From contig NZ_CP076361.1 in NCBI RefSeq assembly GCF_018798885.1, positions 3,005,501 to 3,069,500 on the forward strand: a stretch of 64,000 nt of DNA. The letters are read 5' to 3'. This DNA comes from Gemmobacter fulvus (GTDB lineage: Bacteria > Pseudomonadota > Alphaproteobacteria > Rhodobacterales > Rhodobacteraceae). The notes beneath the pieces were generated by a model. It was not told the origin of the DNA, did not search any database, and saw only the letters and a program-made list of their open reading frames with translations. Shown piece by piece: positions 28,377 through 37,577 of the stretch (its first letter is position 1; each line of letters begins with the position of its first letter). Position numbers and translations under genes: made by a program.

Positions 28377-28403
28377 TGTAATCCGTTTTAGCGGATTACA
28401 TTC
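28374..28403. promoter_or_regulatory. 12-bp inverted repeat, upstream kbl operator
   Basis: GAATGTAATCCG and CGGATTACATTC are perfect inverted arms around a 6-bp centre. The inner core TCCG-N6-CGGA is found again at 28441. Located 64-93 bp before kbl and just after the XRE-cupin gene, it is a strong candidate operator for that regulator. A TTGACG promoter box lies at 28411. Confidence 0.65.
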
Positions 28404-28440
28404 CGCTATCTTGACGTGATCACGGTTTTGCGGCAAATGT

Positions 28441-28454
28441 TCCGATATAACGGA
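28441..28454. promoter_or_regulatory. Second TCCG-N6-CGGA operator
   Basis: TCCG-ATATAA-CGGA lies 59 bp after the first core, just upstream of the kbl ribosome site. The pair of matching spacers suggests cooperative binding. Confidence 0.55.
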
Positions 28455-28466
28455 TGGGGTTCTGTA

Positions 28467-29663
28467 ATGACGGATATGGATCGGGCGGCGTTTCTGGCGC
28501 ATCTGGGCGGGGTATTGGCAGGGATCGACGCGGAGGGGTTGATGAAACGCGAGCGGCTGATCCACGGGCCGCAGGGCGCGCATGTCGAGGTGGCGGGGCG
28601 CAAGCTGTTGAACCTTTGCGCCAACAATTACCTCGGGCTCGCGGATGATCCGCGGCTGGTGGCGGCGGCGCAGGCGGCGATGGCGGAGCAGGGTTATGGC
28701 ATGGCCTCGGTGCGCTTCATCTGCGGCACGCAGGATCTGCACCGGGCGCTGGAGACGCGGATCGCGCAGTTTCTGGGGCAGGAGGACAGCATCCTGTTCG
28801 CGGCCTGTTTCGATGCCAATGGCGGGCTGTTCGAGCCGCTGCTGGGGCCGGAGGATGCGGTGATTTCCGACAGTCTGAACCATGCCAGCATCATTGACGG
28901 CATCCGGCTGTGCAAGGCCAGGCGCTATCGTTACGCCAATTCCGATATGGCGGATCTGGAGGCACAGTTGCAGGCCGCGCGGGCCGAGGGTGCGCGCTTC
29001 ATCCTGATTGCAACCGATGGTGTGTTCTCGATGGACGGGTATCTGGCGAAACTGGGCGAGATCAAGGGTTTGGCTGACCGCTATGGCGCCATGGTTATGG
29101 TGGATGATTGCCATGCCACCGGATTCATGGGGCCGCAGGGGCGCGGCACGCCCGCACTTGCGGGGGTGCAGGTGGATATTCTGACCGGCACTTTGGGCAA
29201 GGCGCTGGGCGGCGCTTTGGGCGGCTATATTGCCGGGCCGCAGCCGGTGATTGATCTGCTGCGGCAAAGGGCGCGGCCCTATCTGTTCTCCAACGCCTTG
29301 CCACCTGCGGTGGTGGCGGCGGGGCTGGCAGCGCTGGATATTGTCGAGGCGGCGGATGATCTGCGGGGGCAGTTGTTTGAAAACGCGGCCTATTGGCGGG
29401 CAGGTTTGACAGATGCGGGGTTCCGGCTGTTGCCGGGTGAGCATCCGATCATTCCAGTGATGCTGGGCGATGCCAAGCTCGCGCAGGCCATGGCGGCGGC
29501 GTTGTATGACCGGGGCGTTTATGTGGCCGGGTTCTTCTTCCCGGTGGTGCCGAAGGGGCAGGCGCGCATCCGCACGCAGATGAATGCGCGGCTGAGCAGG
29601 GACGATCTGGATTTTGCGCTCGATGCCTTCCGGGCGGCGGGCAAGGCCGTGGGGGCGATCTGA
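28467..29663 (+). CDS. kbl: Glycine C-acetyltransferase (2-amino-3-ketobutyrate CoA ligase)
   Basis: A 398-residue PLP enzyme turning 2-amino-3-ketobutyrate and CoA to glycine and acetyl-CoA. It has [14 protein letters not shown] near residue 50-63, [28 protein letters not shown] near 211-225 and the cofactor Lys245 in [17 protein letters not shown] 28467 follows GGATGGGG. Its stop overlaps tdh in TGATG. Threonine dehydrogenase and this enzyme form the two-step threonine-to-glycine pathway. Upstream operators probably control it. Confidence 0.95.
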   Translation: MTDMDRAAFLAHLGGVLAGIDAEGLMKRERLIHGPQGAHVEVAGRKLLNLCANNYLGLADDPRLVAAAQAAMAEQGYGMASVRFICGTQDLHRALETRIAQFLGQEDSILFAACFDANGGLFEPLLGPEDAVISDSLNHASIIDGIRLCKARRYRYANSDMADLEAQLQAARAEGARFILIATDGVFSMDGYLAKLGEIKGLADRYGAMVMVDDCHATGFMGPQGRGTPALAGVQVDILTGTLGKALGGALGGYIAGPQPVIDLLRQRARPYLFSNALPPAVVAAGLAALDIVEAADDLRGQLFENAAYWRAGLTDAGFRLLPGEHPIIPVMLGDAKLAQAMAAALYDRGVYVAGFFFPVVPKGQARIRTQMNARLSRDDLDFALDAFRAAGKAVGAI

Positions 29664-30700
29664 TGAGCAATGAAATGAAGGCTTTGGCCAAGACCAGACC
29701 CGAGGTTGGTTTGTGGCAGGTGACGCGTCCGGTGCCCGAGATCGGGCCGGATGATGTGCTGATCCGCATCCGCAAGACCGGGATCTGCGGCACCGACATC
29801 CATATCTGGAACTGGGATGACTGGGCGGCGCGCACCGTGCCGCTGGACCTTGTGACGGGTCATGAGTTTGCGGGCGAGATTGTGGAACTGGGCCGCAATG
29901 TGACGGATCTGGCGATTGGTCAGCGCTGTTCGGGAGAGGGGCATCTGATCGGGCGGCACTCGCGCCAGTCCCGCGCGGGCAAGTTCCATCTGGACCCGGA
30001 GACGCGGGGCATTGGCGTGAACGAGCAGGGAGCTTTCGCGCAGTACCTGCGGCTGCCCGCCTTCAATGTGGTGCCACTGCCGGATGCGATTGATGACGAG
30101 ATCGGCGCGATCCTTGATCCCTTGGGCAATGCGGTGCATACGGCGCTGAGCTTTGATCTGGTGGGCGAGGATGTGCTGATCACCGGGGCAGGCCCCATTG
30201 GCATCATGGCGGCGGCGGTGGCGCGGCATGTCGGCGCGCGCCATGTGGTGATCACCGATGTGAACCCGGCGCGGCTGGAGCTGGCGGCGCAAGTTGCCGA
30301 TGTGGTGCCGGTGAATGTGGCCACCGAGGATTTGCGCGATGTGCAGGCCCGGCTGAAGATGACCCAGGGCTTTGACGTAGGCATGGAAATGAGCGGCAAT
30401 CAGCGCGCACTGGACCAGATGGTCGAGGCGCTGGTGATGGGCGGGCGCATCGCCATTCTGGGCATCCCGCCGGGGAAAAGCCCGGTGGACTGGAGCCGCA
30501 TCGTGTTCAAGGCCATCACCATCAAGGGCGTCTATGGCCGCGAGATCTTCGAGACCTGGTACAAGATGATCGCCATGCTGGAAAACGGGCTGGATATCCG
30601 CAAGGTGATCACCCATCGCTTCAAGGCCGGTGATTTCGTGGACGGGTTCGAGGTGATGCGCTCGGGCCAGTCTGGCAAGGTGGTGCTGGACTGGGGCTGA
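29663..30700 (+). CDS. tdh: L-threonine 3-dehydrogenase
   Basis: A 345-residue zinc alcohol-dehydrogenase family enzyme that oxidises threonine to 2-amino-3-ketobutyrate with NAD. It has catalytic zinc ligands in [16 protein letters not shown] (Cys about residue 38) and GHEFAGEI (His-Glu about 63), NAD-binding [20 protein letters not shown] near residue 173-192 and the Tdh-typical [14 protein letters not shown]. Coupled to kbl through a 1-nt overlap and together they are an operon. Confidence 0.95.
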   Translation: MSNEMKALAKTRPEVGLWQVTRPVPEIGPDDVLIRIRKTGICGTDIHIWNWDDWAARTVPLDLVTGHEFAGEIVELGRNVTDLAIGQRCSGEGHLIGRHSRQSRAGKFHLDPETRGIGVNEQGAFAQYLRLPAFNVVPLPDAIDDEIGAILDPLGNAVHTALSFDLVGEDVLITGAGPIGIMAAAVARHVGARHVVITDVNPARLELAAQVADVVPVNVATEDLRDVQARLKMTQGFDVGMEMSGNQRALDQMVEALVMGGRIAILGIPPGKSPVDWSRIVFKAITIKGVYGREIFETWYKMIAMLENGLDIRKVITHRFKAGDFVDGFEVMRSGQSGKVVLDWG

Positions 30701-30706
30701 GCCGCC

Positions 30707-31795
30707 TCAGCGCCCGCCGATATCATCGGGGGCGACCGACACGGCCTTGATCACGGCAAAGACCTGATCCCCGGCGGCGAGGTTCAGCATGGTGACAGAG
30801 CGGCGGGTCAGGCGCGCGAGCAACCGCGTGCCGCCCGCATCCATCTGCACCATCGCGCCGGGGCCATCGCCAAGGCGGATGTCGTGCAGCGTGACCGGCA
30901 GGATGTTCAGCGCCGACAGGCCCACCGGGCGTTGGCGGGCCAGCATCACATCCTGCGCAAGGATGCGCAACCGCAGCGGGCTACCGATGGCGGACGGCAC
31001 ATGCGGCAGCCAGAGCGGACCTGCCGGGCTGTCGAGCCGGGTCAGACCGTCGGCCTCATGCGCGGCGACCGTTGCCGCCAGCAGCGCCCCCGCCGCGCGG
31101 ATCCCCAGCGCGGGCGCAGTGGCCGGATCTGACAGAACCTCGGTTGCCGGGCCGCAATGGCGCACCCGTCCGGCCTCGATCAGCACAACCGTGGTGGCCA
31201 GCCGCGCCACCTCGGCCACCGAATGGCTGACATAGAGCATCGGCAGGCCCATCTCGTCGCGCAGACGTTCCAGATAGGGCAGGATTTCGGCCTTGCGTGC
31301 CTCATCCAGCGCGGCAAGCGGTTCGTCCAGCAACAGCAGGCGCGGGTTGGACAGGATCGCGCGCCCGATGGCAACACGCTGCGTTTCGCCGCCCGAGAGC
31401 AGGGCAGGGCGGCGGGACAGCAAGGCAGAGAGGCCCAGCAGATCGACCACCCGCTCAAGACTTGCGCCGCTGCCGTTGCGCGGGGCGAACCAGCGGCCAT
31501 AGAGCAGGTTCTGCCGCACCGTCAGATGCGGAAACAGCCGCGCGTCCTGAAACACATACCCGATGCGGCGGCGATGCGGCGGCAGCATCCGACCGCTGCC
31601 GGTATCCAGCAGAACCTGACCGTCGAGCGTGATGCGGCCCGTATCGGGGCGCAGCAGCCCGGCGACGGCGTTGACAATGGTGGTCTTTCCCGCGCCGGAG
31701 CGTCCGAACAGGGTGGTGATGCCCGGCGGCGCGTCAAAGGCCACATCGAGGGTGAAGCCGGGCAGCGCATGGCGCAGGTGTAGCGATAGGCTCAT
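30707..31795 (-). CDS. modC: Molybdate ABC transporter ATPase ModC
   Basis: A 362-residue ATP-binding subunit of the molybdate importer. It has Walker A GRSGAGKTT near residue 30-38, VFQDARLFPHLTV, the signature LLSGGETQRVAIGRAILS near 125, and Walker B LLLLDEPLAALD. The C-terminal part from ~280 is a MOP/TOBE-like domain (SALNILPVTLHDIRLGDG), as in ModC. Start ATG 31795 overlaps the modB stop by 4 nt. Its stop is 7 bp from the tdh stop on the opposite strand. It lies last in the modABC operon. Confidence 0.93.
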   Translation of the reverse strand: MSLSLHLRHALPGFTLDVAFDAPPGITTLFGRSGAGKTTIVNAVAGLLRPDTGRITLDGQVLLDTGSGRMLPPHRRRIGYVFQDARLFPHLTVRQNLLYGRWFAPRNGSGASLERVVDLLGLSALLSRRPALLSGGETQRVAIGRAILSNPRLLLLDEPLAALDEARKAEILPYLERLRDEMGLPMLYVSHSVAEVARLATTVVLIEAGRVRHCGPATEVLSDPATAPALGIRAAGALLAATVAAHEADGLTRLDSPAGPLWLPHVPSAIGSPLRLRILAQDVMLARQRPVGLSALNILPVTLHDIRLGDGPGAMVQMDAGGTRLLARLTRRSVTMLNLAAGDQVFAVIKAVSVAPDDIGGR

Positions 31796-32490
31796 CGTCC
31801 GGCCACCCGGCGGGCCATGGCACGGGCCAGCCATTCCGAGGCGAGCAGCGCCGTCATCGCCACCGCCACCGCAATCGCCACCAGCCGCAGCGCCGGGGCC
31901 TCGCCCCCCGGCACTTGCAGAAAGGCATAGATGGCCGAGGGCAGGGTCTGGGTCTGGCCGGGGATATTGGAGACGAAGGTGATCGTCGCGCCGAATTCAC
32001 CCATCGCCTTGGCGAAGGCGAGGATGGCCCCGGCGATGATGCCCGGCAGGATCAGCGGCAGGGTGACGGTGACAAAGACCCAAGGGCGGGGCGCGCCCAA
32101 GGTGGCGGCGGCCTGTTCCAGCTTCGGGTCCACCGCCTCGATTGCCAGCCGGATTGCCCGCACCATCAGCGGAAAGGCCATGACGGCGGCGGCCAGAACC
32201 GCCCCGGTCCAGCGAAAGGCCAGCACGATGCCGAACCATTGGTCCAGCACCTGCCCCACCGCGCCCTTGCGCCCGAAGGTCAGCAGCAGCAGATAGCCGG
32301 TGACGACCGGCGGCAGGATCAGCGGCAGATGCACCAGACCGTTCAGCAGTTGTTTGCCCGGAAAGCGCCCACGCGCCAGCGCATAGGCGATGGCAATGCC
32401 GAAGGGCAGGCTGAGCAGCGTCGACCACACCGCCACGCGCAGCGACAAGGCCACCGCCTGCCATTCTTCGGGGGAAAGCCAGTCGGCCAT
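31792..32490 (-). CDS. modB: Molybdate ABC transporter permease ModB
   Basis: A 232-residue permease with about five hydrophobic segments, including SLPFGIAIAYALAR, LPLILPPVVTGYLLLLTFG and LAAAVMAFPLMVRAIRL. The coupling loop VDPKLEQAAATLGAPRPWVFVTVTLPLILPG near residue 134-164 is the ModB pattern. It follows modA by 7 bp on the minus strand and overlaps modC. Confidence 0.93.
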   Translation of the reverse strand: MADWLSPEEWQAVALSLRVAVWSTLLSLPFGIAIAYALARGRFPGKQLLNGLVHLPLILPPVVTGYLLLLTFGRKGAVGQVLDQWFGIVLAFRWTGAVLAAAVMAFPLMVRAIRLAIEAVDPKLEQAAATLGAPRPWVFVTVTLPLILPGIIAGAILAFAKAMGEFGATITFVSNIPGQTQTLPSAIYAFLQVPGGEAPALRLVAIAVAVAMTALLASEWLARAMARRVAGR

Positions 32491-32497
32491 GGCGCCT

Positions 32498-33268
32498 TTA
32501 CTTCAACACAGTGAATCCCTGTTCTTCAAACACGGCCTGTGCCCCCGGTGTCGAGAGGAAATCGAGAAAATCCTGTGCTTCCGGTGTGCCGGGGGCGATC
32601 ACGGCGGCGGGATAGGTGATCGGGGCATGGCTGTCGGCGGGGAAGGTGCCGATGACCGAAACCTGATTGTCGGCCGCATCATCGGCAATCGCATCCGAGG
32701 CATAAACGATCCCCAGCGGCGCCTCGCCGGTGGACACCAGCGCCAGTGCCGAGCGCACGTTTTCGGCCTGCGCCACATCGGCCTCCACGCTGGCCCAGAG
32801 TCCGAGCTGTTCCAGCGCGGCCTTGCCATACTGGCCCGCAGGCACGGAATCGACCATCGCCATCGCCAGTTTGCCGCCGCCAAGCATTGCCTTCAGATCC
32901 AGCGCTGCGTCGATCTCTACCGGGGGGACGGCATCGCCATGCGCCACCAAAACCAGCGTATTGCCCAGCAGGTCGCGGCGGCTGTCCTGCACGATCAGGC
33001 CATCGGCTTGCAGCGTGTCCATCCAGTTCACCGCCGCCGAGACGAACAGATCAGCCGGGGCCCCGGCCTGAATCTGTTTCGCCAGTTTCGAGGATCCTTC
33101 ATAGGAAATCGTGGCACTATGCCCGGTTTGCGCGGCCCAGTCGGCGGCAATCGGGTCCAGCGCGTTTTTCAGTGATGCGGCGGCGAAGACCGTGATCTCG
33201 GCGGCCTGGGCACCGAGGGGCAGTGCGAGGCAAAGCGCGAGGCCGAGGGCGGACGGGATGCGGGACAT
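32498..33268 (-). CDS. modA: Molybdate-binding periplasmic protein ModA
   Basis: A 256-residue binding protein with a signal peptide (MSRIPSALGLALCLALPLGAQA, cleaved near residue 22). Mature segment EITVFAAASLKNALDPIA, SYEGSSKLAKQIQAGAPADLFVSA and the ligand-side PLGIVYASDA are the ModA family pattern. AGGAGG precedes ATG 33268, and a Mo-box-like inverted repeat lies just upstream. Confidence 0.95.
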   Translation of the reverse strand: MSRIPSALGLALCLALPLGAQAAEITVFAAASLKNALDPIAADWAAQTGHSATISYEGSSKLAKQIQAGAPADLFVSAAVNWMDTLQADGLIVQDSRRDLLGNTLVLVAHGDAVPPVEIDAALDLKAMLGGGKLAMAMVDSVPAGQYGKAALEQLGLWASVEADVAQAENVRSALALVSTGEAPLGIVYASDAIADDAADNQVSVIGTFPADSHAPITYPAAVIAPGTPEAQDFLDFLSTPGAQAVFEEQGFTVLK

Positions 33269-33280
33269 GAAACCTCCTGA

Positions 33281-33303
33281 CGATATGTTTCGTCGGATAT
33301 AAC
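33281..33303 (-). promoter_or_regulatory. Mo-box-like inverted repeat before modA
   Basis: CGATATG and ATATAAC flank a 9-bp centre, giving an imperfect palindrome like ModE binding sites (ATAT-type half sites). It is immediately upstream of the modA ribosome site, so bound ModE would block the operon when molybdate is plentiful. Confidence 0.55.
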
Positions 33304-33329
33304 ACTTGCCGATGCCGGGAAGGCAAGGG

Positions 33330-33740
33330 TTATTTCCCGTCAGACATATCGTTCGGACTGTCGGCAGCCGGGGGAGGTCTCAGCAGGGCCGACAGCGCGG
33401 CCAGATCGGCGGCCCCGGCCTGCGCCGCCGCCGCGGTGATCGCATGGTAATGGCGCAGCACCGCCGAACCTGTCGCGGTCAGCTTTGCGCCTCCGCCGCC
33501 CGGCCCGCCGCGCGCGCTGTCCACCAGCGGGGCGGCAAAGGCGGCATTCATCTCTTCGACCAGCATCCAGGCGCGTTTGTAGCTCATGCCCATCTGCCGC
33601 CCGGCGGCAGAAATGGAGCCGCTGTCGTGGATCCGTTCCAGCAACTCGGCCTTGCCCGGCCCCAGCATTGCGCCCGGACCAAGGACGATGCGCAGGCGCA
33701 GGCGGGGGGCGGGCGGGGTGGAGGCGGGATCAGGACTCAT
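33330..33740 (-). CDS. modE: ModE-like molybdate-dependent regulator, short form
   Basis: A 136-residue winged-helix protein with LGPGKAELLERIHDSGSISAAGRQMGMSYKRAWMLVEEMNAAF, the ModE DNA-binding half. The C-terminal Mop (TOBE) molybdate-binding domains of E. coli ModE are missing, as in the short ModE-like forms. It is 61 bp upstream of modA, same strand, with the Mo-box between. How it senses molybdate without Mop domains is unclear; it may act with ModC or bind through a dimer surface. Confidence 0.82.
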   Translation of the reverse strand: MSPDPASTPPAPRLRLRIVLGPGAMLGPGKAELLERIHDSGSISAAGRQMGMSYKRAWMLVEEMNAAFAAPLVDSARGGPGGGGAKLTATGSAVLRHYHAITAAAAQAGAADLAALSALLRPPPAADSPNDMSDGK

Positions 33741-33866
33741 GCGGGGATGTTCCCAAGCGGTGCCGCGCGATGCAAGGCCCGAACGCGCGCTGCACTACGA
33801 CGAATGGCGTATGTCGCGCGGTCAGCGGGGGCGCTAAGCCAAAAGGGGGCTGCGAGGAGGCGGAAG

Positions 33867-34817
33867 ATGCTGGCAAAGGAGATGCGGGCGCATCATGTGG
33901 CGGTCGAGGCGGCGCTGGCGGCGGGCGAGGCGGCCCGGTCGGCCATTGTCGCGTCATGGAACCGCTCGGTCCGGGTGCATGGCCTGGACCCGGCGCTACG
34001 CCGCCCGTCGGAACGCCTGACCCAGTCGGAATTCGCCGAAGTGACCGAGGCGATGGCCCCGGTGCTGCACGCCGCCCGCCCCAGCCTTGACCGGCTGTTT
34101 CAGGTGGTGGGCGGGCTGGGGGCCTGTGTGATCCTGGCCGACCGGCATGGCGTGCCGGTGGACCGGCGCGGCCACCCTTCGGAAGATCTGGATTTTGCGG
34201 GTTTTGGCCTGTGGACCGGCACCCGCTGGTCCGAGGCAGAGGCGGGCACCAATGGCATCGGCACCTGTCTGGCCGAAGGTCGGGCGGTGACGATCTGCCG
34301 CGACCAGCATTTCCTGTCGGCCAATATCGGCCTCACCTGCATGAGCGCGCCGCTGCATGATGCCGATGGTCGGCTGGTGGCGGTGCTGGATGTCTCGTCG
34401 GCCAAACCCGATCTCTCCGAGGCGGTGGCGGGGCTGATCAGCCATGCGGTGCTGGAGGCCGCGCGCAGGATCGAAGCCGATCTGTTCCGCGCCGCCTTTC
34501 CCGAAGCGCGGCTGCTGCTGGCACCGGGGCTGGACCGGGGGGCGGGGGCCTTGCTCGCGGTGGATGCCGAAGAGCTGGTGATCGGCGCGACCCGCGCCGC
34601 CCGCGCCCATTTCGGCCTGAAGGGCGATCTGACCCGCCGCCCGGTGCCTGCCGCCGATCTGCTGGGCGTGGCCTCGGCCAATACGCTGGAGGCGGGCGAG
34701 CGCGCGGTGATGGCACGGGCGCTGGCGCGGGTGGGCGGCAATGTTTCGGCGGCGGCGCGGGATCTGGGCATCAGCCGCGCCACCTTTCACCGCAAACTGG
34801 GCAACCGGCTGCGGTGA
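33867..34817 (+). CDS. GAF-Fis regulator, AcoR-like without AAA domain
   Basis: A 316-residue regulator. N-terminal helices start ASWNRSVRVHGLDP, then a GAF sensor (about residues 75-190; AGTNGIGTCLAEGRAVTICRDQHFLSANIGLTCMSAPLHDADGRLVAVLDVS), and a C-terminal Fis helix-turn-helix ALARVGGNVSAAARDLGISRATFHRKL. The usual central AAA+ domain that engages sigma-54 in AcoR is absent (no GAFTGA or Walker A), so it probably acts directly on sigma-70 promoters. ATG 33867 has GAGGAGG 6 nt upstream. It is next to an aldehyde dehydrogenase whose promoter holds inverted repeats, its likely target. Confidence 0.85.
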   Translation: MLAKEMRAHHVAVEAALAAGEAARSAIVASWNRSVRVHGLDPALRRPSERLTQSEFAEVTEAMAPVLHAARPSLDRLFQVVGGLGACVILADRHGVPVDRRGHPSEDLDFAGFGLWTGTRWSEAEAGTNGIGTCLAEGRAVTICRDQHFLSANIGLTCMSAPLHDADGRLVAVLDVSSAKPDLSEAVAGLISHAVLEAARRIEADLFRAAFPEARLLLAPGLDRGAGALLAVDAEELVIGATRAARAHFGLKGDLTRRPVPAADLLGVASANTLEAGERAVMARALARVGGNVSAAARDLGISRATFHRKLGNRLR

Positions 34818-34829
34818 ACATCCGCCGCG

Positions 34830-34868
34830 CCATCTGTCGCAGATCTGAGACAGATGGCCGATGCGACA
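34830..34868 (+). promoter_or_regulatory. Nested inverted repeats ahead of aldehyde dehydrogenase
   Basis: CCATCTGTC (34830-34838) and GACAGATGG (34849-34857) are 9-bp perfect inverted arms around a 10-bp centre. CTGTCGCA (34834-34841) also pairs with TGCGACAG (34862-34869). So three related half-sites (two TGCGACA and one TGAGACA) are stacked here. Best candidate site for the adjacent GAF-Fis regulator. Confidence 0.6.
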
Positions 34869-34956
34869 GACCGGCCCCCCCGTGACCGACTCGCGCCAAG
34901 GGGCCACCTTTCAATCATCGGCCGCGAGGAGGCGGCCCACAGAGGAGGAGAAGAAC

Positions 34957-36474
34957 ATGACCAAGGTCGAAACATTCGAGATCAAGGGCTCGCCGTTCCA
35001 GTCGCGCTATGACAATTTCATCGGCGGCAAATGGGTGGCCCCCAAATCCGGGCGCTATATGGAAAACCTGTCGCCCGTGACCGGGCAGGTGCTGTGCGAA
35101 GTGGCCCGTTCGGACGCCAGTGACATCGAAGCGGCGCTGGATGCCGCCCATGCCGCCCGCCGCGCCTGGGGGCAGACCTCCAGCACGCAGCGTTCGAACA
35201 TGCTGCTGAAAATCGCGGACCGGCTGGAGCAGAACCTCGACGCCATCGCGCTGGCCGAAACGCTGGACAATGGCAAACCGCTGCGCGAGACCATGGCCGC
35301 CGATATTCCGCTGGCGATTGACCATTTCCGGTATTTCGCCGGGGCGATCCGCGCGCAGGAAGGCTCCATCGGCCAGATCGACGATGATACCGTGGCCTAT
35401 CACTTCCACGAGCCGCTGGGCGTTGTCGGCCAGATCATTCCGTGGAACTTCCCGATCCTGATGGCGGCCTGGAAACTGGCCCCGGCGCTGGCCGCAGGCA
35501 ATTGCGTGGTGCTGAAACCGGCAGAACAGACCCCGGCGTCGATCCTGTTCCTGCTGGGCCTTATCGAGGATCTGCTGCCTGCGGGCGTGCTGAACGTCGT
35601 CAACGGCACCGGCATGGAGGCGGGCGCACCGCTGGCCGCCAGCCCGCGCATCGCCAAGATCGCCTTCACCGGCTCTACCCCGGTCGGCAAGGCGATCATG
35701 AAGGCCGCCGCCGACAATCTGACCAACATCACGCTGGAACTGGGTGGCAAATCGCCCAACATCTTCTTTGCCGATGTGATGAACGAAGACGACGATTACT
35801 TCGACAAGGCGCTGGAAGGCTTCACGCTGTTTGCGCTCAACCAGGGCGAGGTCTGCACCTGCCCGTCGCGCGCGCTGATCCAGGAATCGATCTATGACCG
35901 TTTCATGGAACGGGCGCTGAAACGGGTCGAGGCGATCCAGGCGGGTGATCCGCGCGCCGCAGGCACGATGATCGGCGCACAGGCCAGCCAGCAGCAGTAT
36001 GAAAAGATCCTGCGCTATATGGAAATCGGCCAGAACGAAGGCGCGAAAGTGCTGACGGGCGGGGCGGCAAACCATTTCGGCGGCGATCTGGCCAATGGCT
36101 ATTACATCAAGCCGACGGTGTTCGAGGGCACCAACAACATGCGGGTGTTCCAGGAAGAGATCTTTGGCCCTGTCGTGTCGGTGACCACCTTCAAGACCCC
36201 GGAAGAAGCCATCGAAATCGCCAATGACACGGTGTTCGGGCTGGGTGCCGGGGTCTGGAGCCGCGACATGAACACCGCCTACCGCGCCGGGCGCGGGATC
36301 GAGGCGGGCCGGGTCTGGACCAACTGCTATCATGCCTATCCGGCGGGGGCGGCCTTTGGCGGTTACAAACAGTCGGGCATCGGGCGCGAAACCCACAAGA
36401 TGATGCTGGACCACTATCAGGAAACCAAGAACCTGCTGGTGAGCTACAACCCGAAGAAACTCGGCTTCTTCTGA
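34957..36474 (+). CDS. NAD-dependent aldehyde dehydrogenase (AcoD/ExaC type)
   Basis: A 505-residue aldehyde dehydrogenase oxidising acetaldehyde or similar aldehydes. The NAD site is [34 protein letters not shown] near residue 160-195, the catalytic Glu in [12 protein letters not shown] near 265, and the catalytic Cys in [10 protein letters not shown] near residue 303-305. The CTCPSR form fits the acetaldehyde/chloroacetaldehyde ALDH group. ATG 34957 has AGGAGGAG upstream. It is 139 bp after the AcoR-like regulator gene. Two terminators follow. Confidence 0.92.
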   Translation: MTKVETFEIKGSPFQSRYDNFIGGKWVAPKSGRYMENLSPVTGQVLCEVARSDASDIEAALDAAHAARRAWGQTSSTQRSNMLLKIADRLEQNLDAIALAETLDNGKPLRETMAADIPLAIDHFRYFAGAIRAQEGSIGQIDDDTVAYHFHEPLGVVGQIIPWNFPILMAAWKLAPALAAGNCVVLKPAEQTPASILFLLGLIEDLLPAGVLNVVNGTGMEAGAPLAASPRIAKIAFTGSTPVGKAIMKAAADNLTNITLELGGKSPNIFFADVMNEDDDYFDKALEGFTLFALNQGEVCTCPSRALIQESIYDRFMERALKRVEAIQAGDPRAAGTMIGAQASQQQYEKILRYMEIGQNEGAKVLTGGAANHFGGDLANGYYIKPTVFEGTNNMRVFQEEIFGPVVSVTTFKTPEEAIEIANDTVFGLGAGVWSRDMNTAYRAGRGIEAGRVWTNCYHAYPAGAAFGGYKQSGIGRETHKMMLDHYQETKNLLVSYNPKKLGFF

Positions 36475-36496
36475 TCACAGGCCGGATCTGACGACA

Positions 36497-36528
36497 GGGC
36501 CGGGGGGCATGTGCCTCCCGGCCCTTTT
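36497..36528 (+). terminator. Intrinsic terminator after aldehyde dehydrogenase
   Basis: A 12-bp GC-rich stem (GGGCCGGGGGGC with GCCTCCCGGCCC, one G-T pair), ATGT loop, then TTTT. It lies 22 bp after the stop. Confidence 0.85.
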
Positions 36529-36565
36529 GCCATGCGGTTCTGTGGTGTGATCGGGCGCGCAAAAC

Positions 36566-36596
36566 AAAAGGGGCAAGGTCTGGCCTTGCCCCTTTT
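36566..36596 (-). terminator. Bidirectional terminator between ALDH and suhB
   Basis: A 13-bp perfect stem AAAAGGGGCAAGG with CCTTGCCCCTTTT and a TCTGG loop. T-rich arms serve both strands, so it ends suhB and catches readthrough from the dehydrogenase. Confidence 0.85.
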
Positions 36597-36623
36597 GCGG
36601 GATGTCGGATGTGGAGGGCGGGA

Positions 36624-37412
36624 TTATTCGCCGCGGATGATCTTGCGGAAGGGTTCGAACAGCGGTTCGTTGGCGCAGATCACAGCGCCTTTCTCCAGCG
36701 GCTGATCGCCTTCGCGGATGGCCGACACCATGCCGCCCGCCTCTTTGACCAGCAGCAGGCCCGCGGCCATGTCCCAGGCGTTCAGGCCGCGCTCCCAGAA
36801 GCCGTCATAGCGGCCCGCCGCCACATAGGCGAGATCGAGCGAGGCCGCGCCCCAGCGGCGCACCCCCGAACAGACCGGCATCAGGCGGGCAAGGTCTTGC
36901 AGCGTCGCGGGCAGGGTGCCCCGGCCCCCGAAGGGCACGCCGGTGGCAAACACCGCGTCGATCATCTGCCGCCGCCCCGAGACGCGCATCCGCGCTTCGT
37001 TCATCCAAGCCCCGGCGCCTTTTTCAGCCCAGTACATTTCGTCCTTCGCGGCATCGAACACCACGGCCGAGACAATCTCGCCCTTGTGTTCCAGCGCGAT
37101 CGACACGGCCCAATGCGGCAGGCCGTGCAGGAAGTTGGTGGTGCCATCCAGCGGATCGACGATCCAGCGGCGGGTCGGATCCTGCCCGGCGGTCTCGCCG
37201 GTTTCTTCGCCCAGAAAGCCGTAGGTCGGGCGCGCACCCATCAGCTCGTCGCGGATGATGCGCTCGGCCTCGCGGTCGGCCTTGGTGACGAAATCGCCGG
37301 GGCCCTTGGCAGAGACCTGAAGGTTCTCGACCTCGCGGAAGTCTTTCACAAGGCTGCGCCCGGCCTTGCGGGCCGCCTTGATCATTACGTTCAGGTTGGC
37401 GCTGCCTTGCAT
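36624..37412 (-). CDS. suhB: Inositol-1-monophosphatase family protein (SuhB-like)
   Basis: A 262-residue Mg-dependent phosphatase. It has ADREAERIIRDEL, the EE motif FLGEETGE near residue 66-73, WIVDPLDGTTNFLHGLPHW near residue 83-101 (the metal-binding DP-DGT signature) and the second motif NAWDMAAGLLLVKEAGG near 207-223. ATG 37412 gives MQGSANLNVMIKAARKAG. SuhB acts on inositol phosphate and has an RNA-polymerase role in E. coli. Neighbours give no pathway. Confidence 0.9.
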   Translation of the reverse strand: MQGSANLNVMIKAARKAGRSLVKDFREVENLQVSAKGPGDFVTKADREAERIIRDELMGARPTYGFLGEETGETAGQDPTRRWIVDPLDGTTNFLHGLPHWAVSIALEHKGEIVSAVVFDAAKDEMYWAEKGAGAWMNEARMRVSGRRQMIDAVFATGVPFGGRGTLPATLQDLARLMPVCSGVRRWGAASLDLAYVAAGRYDGFWERGLNAWDMAAGLLLVKEAGGMVSAIREGDQPLEKGAVICANEPLFEPFRKIIRGE

Positions 37413-37577
37413 GGGCGGACTCCTTGGGCGGGGACGGCGATTATCGGATTTCAAGTGTTCAAGCGGCGGCTTCTACACGGCTGTGCCCCCTTTGTGAAGG
37501 CCCCAAGGCGGCAGTAGGGCCTGTCGTAAAAGGGTCATGTGCCTGTGGTTGGGTGCGCGCGACCGCAGGAGATGCAG

